DNA from: Xanthobacteraceae bacterium
Lineage (GTDB): Bacteria > Pseudomonadota > Alphaproteobacteria > Rhizobiales > Xanthobacteraceae
DNA length: 10,048 nt
NCBI GenBank assembly: GCA_030037105.1
Contig: JASHRY010000256.1
Location: 1 to 10,048, forward strand
Direction of reading: 5' to 3'
Shown: positions 6,299 through 10,048 of the stretch, in pieces
Layout: each line of letters begins with the position of its first letter
Numbering within the stretch: the stretch's first letter is position 1
Translations under genes and position numbers: made by a program
Notes under the pieces: model-generated
Told to the model about the DNA's origin: nothing
The model's database searches: none
What the model saw: only the letters and a program-made list of their open reading frames with translations

Positions 6299-7189
6299 AT
6301 GCATCCCTCAGCCAAAGCCGCGCGCGAGCTGATCGCCTTTTACCTCGACGCCGGGGTCGACGCACTTCTCGGCGAGGAGCCGATCGACCGCTTCGCGGAC
6401 GAAACAAAAGCCCCGTCTCCCTTTGAAAGGGAGAGGTCGGCGGGCGAAGCTCGCCGCGGAGGAGGTGAAACCTTGTCGACTTCGCCGGGGCACAGCCCCC
6501 CCTCCTCATCCCTCCCCCGCAAGGGCGGAGGGAGCGGCATCGTCGGCACCGACGGTGCAAGCATCGCCTCACCTGCGCCGCCCTCGCCCGAGGCCGCGAT
6601 CATGGCGGCGCGCGAGGCCGCCAGAAGCGCGAAAAATCTCGACGAGCTGCGGGCGCTCATGGAAAATTTCGCGGGCTGCTCGCTGCGCGCCACGGCGACG
6701 CAACTCGTTTTCGCCGACGGCAATCCCAAGGGGCGCGTGATGTTCGTCGGCGAGGCGCCGGGACGCGACGAAGACCTTGCCGGTCTTCCGTTCGTCGGCC
6801 GCTCGGGAAAGCTGCTCGACCGCATGATGGCGGCGATCGGGCTCGACCGCACGCAGGCATATATCGCCAACGTCGTGCCGTGGCGGCCGCCGGGCAATCG
6901 CACGCCGACGCCGCAGGAGACCGCCATTTGTCTGCCTTTCATCCGCCGCCAGATCGAGCTTGTCGATCCGGACATCCTCGTCTGCCTCGGACAACCGTCG
7001 ACGCAGACGCTGCTCGAGACCAAGGAAGGAATCACGAAAACGCGCGGACGCTGGTTCAAATACCAAACCGGCAGCCGCGAGATCCGCGCGCTTGCGACCT
7101 ACCACCCCGCCTTCCTGTTGCGCAGCCCGTTGCAGAAGCGCCTCGCCTGGCGCGATTTCCTGGCGCTGAAGAAAGCGCTGGCTCAGTAA
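6299..7189 (+). CDS. Uracil-DNA glycosylase, family 4-like (SPO1 polymerase-like UDG fold)
   Basis: The 296-residue protein should remove uracil from DNA and so start base-excision repair of deaminated cytosine. The catalytic domain begins near residue 115. It has motif A as GEAPGRDED (151-159) followed by [14 protein letters not shown], the conserved [17 protein letters not shown] (191-207), and a motif-B-like TYHPAFLLR (267-275). The N-terminal part has a conserved-looking segment (about 8-35, [22 protein letters not shown]), then a low-complexity linker (about 37-100) of which residues 37-80 come from a palindromic repeat. Of the four Fe-S cysteines usual in family 4, only C127 and C211 align; F124 and W195 occupy the other two positions. 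ATG at 6299 is forced because an in-frame TAG at 6266 has no other start after it. No clear Shine-Dalgarno is visible, so the mRNA may be leaderless or poorly translated. Confidence 0.92.
   Translation: MHPSAKAARELIAFYLDAGVDALLGEEPIDRFADETKAPSPFERERSAGEARRGGGETLSTSPGHSPPSSSLPRKGGGSGIVGTDGASIASPAPPSPEAAIMAAREAARSAKNLDELRALMENFAGCSLRATATQLVFADGNPKGRVMFVGEAPGRDEDLAGLPFVGRSGKLLDRMMAAIGLDRTQAYIANVVPWRPPGNRTPTPQETAICLPFIRRQIELVDPDILVCLGQPSTQTLLETKEGITKTRGRWFKYQTGSREIRALATYHPAFLLRSPLQKRLAWRDFLALKKALAQ
6408..6536 (+). repeat. Palindromic repeat element inside the glycosylase reading frame
   Basis: About 125 bp within the glycosylase gene is a chain of hairpins: a perfect 9-bp stem TCTCCCTTT/AAAGGGAGA (6416-6434), a stem around 6440-6457 (GCGG-CGA/TCGCCGC with one bulged base), GGGGC-ACA-GCCCC (6487-6499), and TCCCTCC...GGAGGGA (6509-6533). 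The layout matches, from memory, intergenic multi-hairpin repeats common in Bradyrhizobium-like genomes. Here it is open in the gene's frame and encodes a Ser/Gly/Pro/Arg-rich linker at roughly residues 37-80. Exact element ends cannot be fixed from one copy. Confidence 0.6.
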
Positions 7190-7299
7190 TTTCCCCGGAA
7201 GGGGGGCCGGCGCGATGACATGACGCCGGACAAGCCGCCGCTTCCGCTGGCGGAGCGGTAGGCTGTACAATCGTCGGCGCTCGCTGATGGAGTTCATCC
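7190..7299 (+). other. Hairpin-rich spacer between the glycosylase gene and cydA
   Basis: This spacer has three potential stems: CCCC-GGAA-GGGG (7193-7204), CCGGCG/CGCCGG (7207-7212 with 7224-7229), and CCGCTTCCG with CGGAGCGG (7238-7258, one bulged base, CTGG loop). None is followed by a T-run, so a standard intrinsic terminator is not shown. A -10-like TACAAT sits at 7266-7271 without a good -35. The Shine-Dalgarno GGAG for cydA is at 7289-7292, 7 nt before its ATG. Confidence 0.4.
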
Positions 7300-8670
7300 A
7301 TGGAACTCGATCCGGTTCTGCTGGCGCGGCTGCAATTCGCCTTCACCATCTCGTTCCATATTATTTTCCCGAGCTTCACGATCGGGATTGCGGCCTATTT
7401 GGCCATGCTGCAAATTTTATGGGGATGGACCGGCGCCGAGCGCTTCAAGCGGCTGGCGGCGTTCTGGACGAAGATTTTCGCCCTGTCGTTCGCCATGGGC
7501 GTCGTCTCCGGCGTCGTGCTCTCCTATCAGATCGGCACCAATTGGAGCCGCTTCTCGACGGTCGTCGGCAATGTCGTCGGCCCGCTCCTCGGCTATGAAG
7601 TTCTCACCGCCTTCTTCCTGGAAGCGACATTCCTTTCCATATTGTTGTTCGGCGGCGAGCGCGTTCCGCGCTGGCTGCACGTATTTTCGGGCGTCGCGGT
7701 CGCGGTCGGAACCGCGCTCTCGGCGTTCTGGATTCTCTCCGCCAACAGTTGGATGCAGACGCCGGCCGGCTTCACGCTCGAAGGCGGCATCGCCTATCCG
7801 CGCGACTGGTGGGCGATCATCTTCAATCCGAGCTTCCCTTACCGGCTTGCACACATGCTCAACGCCTCGCTGCTGACCGGGGGCTTCGTGGTGATCGCCG
7901 TCGGCGCGCGCTATCTTCTGGCCGATCGCCACGTCGAGGAATCGCGCACCATGCTGCGCATGGCGATCTCGCTGACCGCGGTGCTGGCGCCTCTGCAGCT
8001 CATCATTGGCGACCAGCACGGACTTAATACGCTCGCCTATCAGCCGACCAAGATCGCCGCCATCGAGGCGCATTGGGACGGCAGCAAGCCCGGAGACTTC
8101 GAGATCTTCGCCTGGCCGGACGAGAAGACCGAGCGCAATCTTTATTCGATCTCGATCCCGCACGGCTCGTCGCTCGTTCTCACCCACGAATGGAACGGCC
8201 TTTTTCCCGGATTGAAGGACGTGCCGCGGCGGGACCGGCCGCCGGTGAAGAACGCCTTCTTCGGCTTCCGCATCATGCTCGCGATCGGCCTTTATATGAT
8301 CGCCGCGGCCTTGTTCGGCGCCTGGCTGCTCTGGCGCGGACGGCTGTTCGCGACGCGCTGGTATCTCGTGATCGTCGCCAACACCTGGTGGGTCGGCTTC
8401 GTCGCCGTCATCGCCGGCTGGGTGGTGACCGAGAGCGGCCGGCAGCCGTGGATCGTGCAGGGAGTGCTGCGCACCGCGGACGCCGTCTCGCCGGTGCCGG
8501 GCGCGAGCGTGGCGACGAGCCTCGTCTTGTTCGTTCTGATCTACGCCGTCGTGTTCTCGTTCGGCATCTTTTTCATCAACCGGCTGATCGACCAAGGGCC
8601 CGCGGACGCGCATCTCGGCGCGTCCGCGCCGCCGCGGCTCGCCGCCGGCCATCCTTCGCTCGAAAGTTGA
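7300..8670 (+). CDS. cydA: Cytochrome bd-type quinol oxidase subunit I (short Q-loop, cyanide-insensitive type)
   Basis: This 456-residue integral membrane protein is the haem- and quinol-binding subunit of a cytochrome bd oxidase, which oxidises quinol and reduces oxygen to water. About nine membrane helices can be placed. Expected ligands line up with E. coli CydA: H20 (H19), E100 and E108 (E99, E107), H185 (H186), K251 and E256 in QPTKIAAIE (K252, E257), R324 and M326 in FGFRIM (R391, M393), and GRQPW at 380-384. From K251 to R324 the protein is about 66 residues shorter than E. coli CydA, showing the short Q-loop typical of CioA cyanide-insensitive oxidases. The start is supported by GGAG at 7289-7292. 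cydB follows after 10 nt, so the two form an operon. No FNR- or ArcA-like site was recognised upstream. The name cioA would fit equally well. Confidence 0.95.
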   Translation: MELDPVLLARLQFAFTISFHIIFPSFTIGIAAYLAMLQILWGWTGAERFKRLAAFWTKIFALSFAMGVVSGVVLSYQIGTNWSRFSTVVGNVVGPLLGYEVLTAFFLEATFLSILLFGGERVPRWLHVFSGVAVAVGTALSAFWILSANSWMQTPAGFTLEGGIAYPRDWWAIIFNPSFPYRLAHMLNASLLTGGFVVIAVGARYLLADRHVEESRTMLRMAISLTAVLAPLQLIIGDQHGLNTLAYQPTKIAAIEAHWDGSKPGDFEIFAWPDEKTERNLYSISIPHGSSLVLTHEWNGLFPGLKDVPRRDRPPVKNAFFGFRIMLAIGLYMIAAALFGAWLLWRGRLFATRWYLVIVANTWWVGFVAVIAGWVVTESGRQPWIVQGVLRTADAVSPVPGASVATSLVLFVLIYAVVFSFGIFFINRLIDQGPADAHLGASAPPRLAAGHPSLES

Positions 8671-8680
8671 CGGTTCCGCG

Positions 8681-9703
8681 ATGAGCCTCCCGCCCTTTCT
8701 GCACGCCGTGGATCTTCCGGTCATCTGGGCCGGCATCATCGGCATCGCCGTGGCGTTCTACGTCATTCTCGACGGCTTCGACCTCGGAGTCGGCATGCTG
8801 TTCCCCTTTGCCGGGGACGATGCCGAACGCGACCGGATGTTGGCGTCGATCGCGCCGTTCTGGGACGGCAACGAGACTTGGCTGGTGCTCGGCGGCGGCG
8901 GCCTTCTGGTGGCGTTCCCGCGCGCCTATTCGATCATCATGCCGGCCTTCTACATCCCCATCATCGTCATGCTGCTGGCGCTGGTGTTGCGCGGGGTCAC
9001 ATTCGAATTCCGCGCCGTCGCGCGACGCAAGCCGATGTGGAACGCCGTTTTCGCCGGCGCCTCGACCCTTGCCGGGCTCTGCCAGGGGCTCATCCTCGGC
9101 GGCCTCGTTCAGGGCGTGAAGATCGAGAACGGCGCCTTCGCCGGCGGTTCGCACGATTGGGCGACACCGTTTGCAGTCCTGTGCGGGGTTGGGGTCGTTG
9201 CCGGCTATGCCTTGCTCGGCGCGACCTGGCTGATGCTGAAAACCGATGGCGACATGGCGCGGCGCGCCGCGACACTGGCCAAGGAACTGCTCGTCGCCGT
9301 GCTCGTGTTCATGGCGGCGGTCAGCATCTTCACGCCGCTCGCCTTTCCGCGCATCGCGCAGCGCTGGTTCACGCTGCCGAATCTGTTCTATCTTTCGCCG
9401 GTGCCGATAGCGACCGTGCTCGTCGCGCTGGCGGAGTGGTTTTGGATCGGCACGCGGCGCGCACTGGCGCCGTTTCTCGCCACCATCGCCCTTTTCCTGC
9501 TCGGCTATCTCGGCCTCGCGATCTCAACCTTCCCTTACATGGTGCCGCCGGACCTGACGATCTGGCAGGCCGCCGCCGCGCCCGCGAGCCAGACATTCAT
9601 GCTCATTGGAACTTCGGTGCTGCTGCCCATCATCCTCGGCTACACCGTCTTCACCTATTGGCTGTTCCGCGGCAAGGTGGGCGAGCGCGCGGCGTATCAT
9701 TAG
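8681..9703 (+). CDS. cydB: Cytochrome bd-type quinol oxidase subunit II
   Basis: This 340-residue hydrophobic protein, with about eight membrane helices, is the second structural subunit of the bd oxidase and pairs with CydA. The N-terminal ILDGFDLGVGML (residues 29-40) has D34 matching the E. coli D29 position, and FWDGNETWLVLGGGGLL (60-76) has D62 matching D58. Both residues are linked in E. coli to the proton path and haem stability. Length is somewhat shorter than E. coli CydB and fits CioB-type subunits. It starts 10 nt after the cydA stop with no evident Shine-Dalgarno, so translation is probably coupled to cydA. No cydX-like peptide follows, and cydDC are not in the window. The gene ends convergently to the next one, with a palindromic repeat between them. 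Confidence 0.94.
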   Translation: MSLPPFLHAVDLPVIWAGIIGIAVAFYVILDGFDLGVGMLFPFAGDDAERDRMLASIAPFWDGNETWLVLGGGGLLVAFPRAYSIIMPAFYIPIIVMLLALVLRGVTFEFRAVARRKPMWNAVFAGASTLAGLCQGLILGGLVQGVKIENGAFAGGSHDWATPFAVLCGVGVVAGYALLGATWLMLKTDGDMARRAATLAKELLVAVLVFMAAVSIFTPLAFPRIAQRWFTLPNLFYLSPVPIATVLVALAEWFWIGTRRALAPFLATIALFLLGYLGLAISTFPYMVPPDLTIWQAAAAPASQTFMLIGTSVLLPIILGYTVFTYWLFRGKVGERAAYH

Positions 9704-9759
9704 CGCGCGATCCGCTCACATGGATTGCGAACTGGATTGCGTGCCGTCTTTTCGGCGGA

Positions 9760-9801
9760 GCATGATCTTCGGAAACCGGTTTCCGCTTTTCCGGATCATG
9801 C
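9760..9801. repeat. Palindromic intergenic repeat between convergent genes
   Basis: The outer arms are GCATGATC (9760-9767) and GATCATGC (9794-9801), a perfect 8-bp inverted match. Inside is the perfect 16-bp palindrome CGGAAACCGGTTTCCG (9770-9785). The GCATGATC...GGAAACCGGTTTCC... pattern is, from memory, a very common dispersed repeat in Bradyrhizobium and other Rhizobiales. It lies between the stops of cydB and the next minus-strand gene, where it could stabilise or end transcripts from both sides. Confidence 0.7.
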
Positions 9802-9810
9802 GCGGCGCCG

Positions 9811-10048
9811 TCAATGGATTGCCGCCGCCGGCGCGCTTGGCGGCCTGATCACGGCCCAACCGATCCGCAGCGGCGGCAGCCGGCCGCGCACCGGCCTTTC
9901 GAAGGTTTCCGGCACTTCGGGAACGAGATCGGGAAAGTGCGCCTTGATCTTTGACGGCGGCCCCGGTTCCGTGGCGGTTGTCGGCCATACGATGACGGCG
10001 CCCTTCTCGCTGATGTCTTTGGCGGTGACCGAAGGCGCGCGCGCGGAA
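9811..10048 (-). CDS. C-terminal end of a probable GT39-type membrane glycosyltransferase
   Basis: An open minus-strand frame enters from the right edge and stops with TGA at 9811-9813, giving 78 residues. It has no start in view because the beginning lies outside. The sequence contains GAVIVWPT, then FPDLVPEVPETFERPVRGR and LPPLRIGWAVIRP. This soluble tail, with the pattern PEVP-FERPV-G-LP-LRIGW, resembles from memory the ends of alphaproteobacterial family 39 (ArnT/PMT-like) glycosyltransferases, which move sugars from polyprenyl-phosphate donors at the periplasmic face of the membrane. No catalytic motif is visible here. Codon use is like the neighbours. That it is coding is fairly sure; the family is tentative. 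Confidence 0.5.
   Translation of the reverse strand, partial: SARAPSVTAKDISEKGAVIVWPTTATEPGPPSKIKAHFPDLVPEVPETFERPVRGRLPPLRIGWAVIRPPSAPAAAIH

Noticed and set aside
6416..6533. CRISPR-like array or sRNA from the chain of hairpins
   Set aside because: The hairpins are of different sequence, with no regular repeat-spacer period and no nearby cas genes; an in-frame palindromic repeat explains them better.
7417..8745. 442-residue open frame on the minus strand opposite cydA
   Set aside because: It is a shadow of the cydA codons, highly charged, with no motif and no sensible ribosome site.
9704..9810. cydX-like small membrane peptide after cydB
   Set aside because: No short hydrophobic ORF with a Trp-rich start is present in any frame; the stretch is taken up by repeats.
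9716..9988. 90-residue minus-strand frame starting MADNRHG near the right edge
   Set aside because: It runs through the palindromic repeat and is in a different frame from the better-composed C-terminal coding sequence ending at 9811.

Overview
The window is a compact, GC-rich chromosomal stretch with housekeeping gene content. It most likely comes from an alphaproteobacterium of the Hyphomicrobiales, near the Bradyrhizobium / Rhodopseudomonas / Xanthobacteraceae group. This is judged from the protein sequences (polyprenyl synthetase, ETF-ubiquinone oxidoreductase, family-4 type uracil-DNA glycosylase with the alphaproteobacterial '[11 protein letters not shown]' signature), from frequent GTG/TTG starts, and from imperfect palindromic repeats of the kind scattered through these genomes. 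The taxonomic placement rests on remembered family sequences, not on a search.

Layout, left to right. (1) 1-476, minus: the first 158 codons of a family 2 glycosyltransferase; the rest lies off the left edge. (2) 477-645: a divergent intergenic region with a 65-bp imperfect palindromic repeat and a 17-bp dyad over a candidate promoter. (3) 646-1656, plus: a trans-polyprenyl diphosphate synthase (ispB type, ubiquinone side chain). (4) 2531-1650, minus: ispE, CDP-methylerythritol kinase of the MEP pathway, whose last codons overlap the end of ispB tail to tail. (5) 4286-2541, minus: an exported TPR protein that forms a tight operon with ispE. (6) 4287-4560: intergenic. (7) 6213-4561, minus: ETF-ubiquinone oxidoreductase. 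(8) 6299-7189, plus: a uracil-DNA glycosylase whose N-terminal linker appears to be built from an in-frame palindromic repeat and which lacks two of the four canonical Fe-S cysteines. (9) 7190-7299: a hairpin-rich spacer. (10) 7300-8670 and 8681-9703, plus: cydA and cydB, a cytochrome bd quinol oxidase with a short Q-loop (cyanide-insensitive oxidase type). (11) 9704-9810: a spacer with a palindromic repeat between convergent genes. (12) 9811-10048, minus: the C-terminal 78 codons of another gene, probably a GT39-type membrane glycosyltransferase.

Functionally the middle of the window centres on quinone metabolism: IspE makes an isoprenoid precursor, IspB elongates it to the quinone tail, ETF-QO feeds electrons into the quinone pool, and CydAB draws electrons out to oxygen. 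Whether this grouping means anything beyond chance proximity is not shown by the sequence. I found no RNA gene, CRISPR array, transposase, phage gene or toxin-antitoxin pair, and no evidence of a new multi-gene system. The most unusual features are the repeat-derived segment inside the glycosylase gene and its missing Fe-S ligands.
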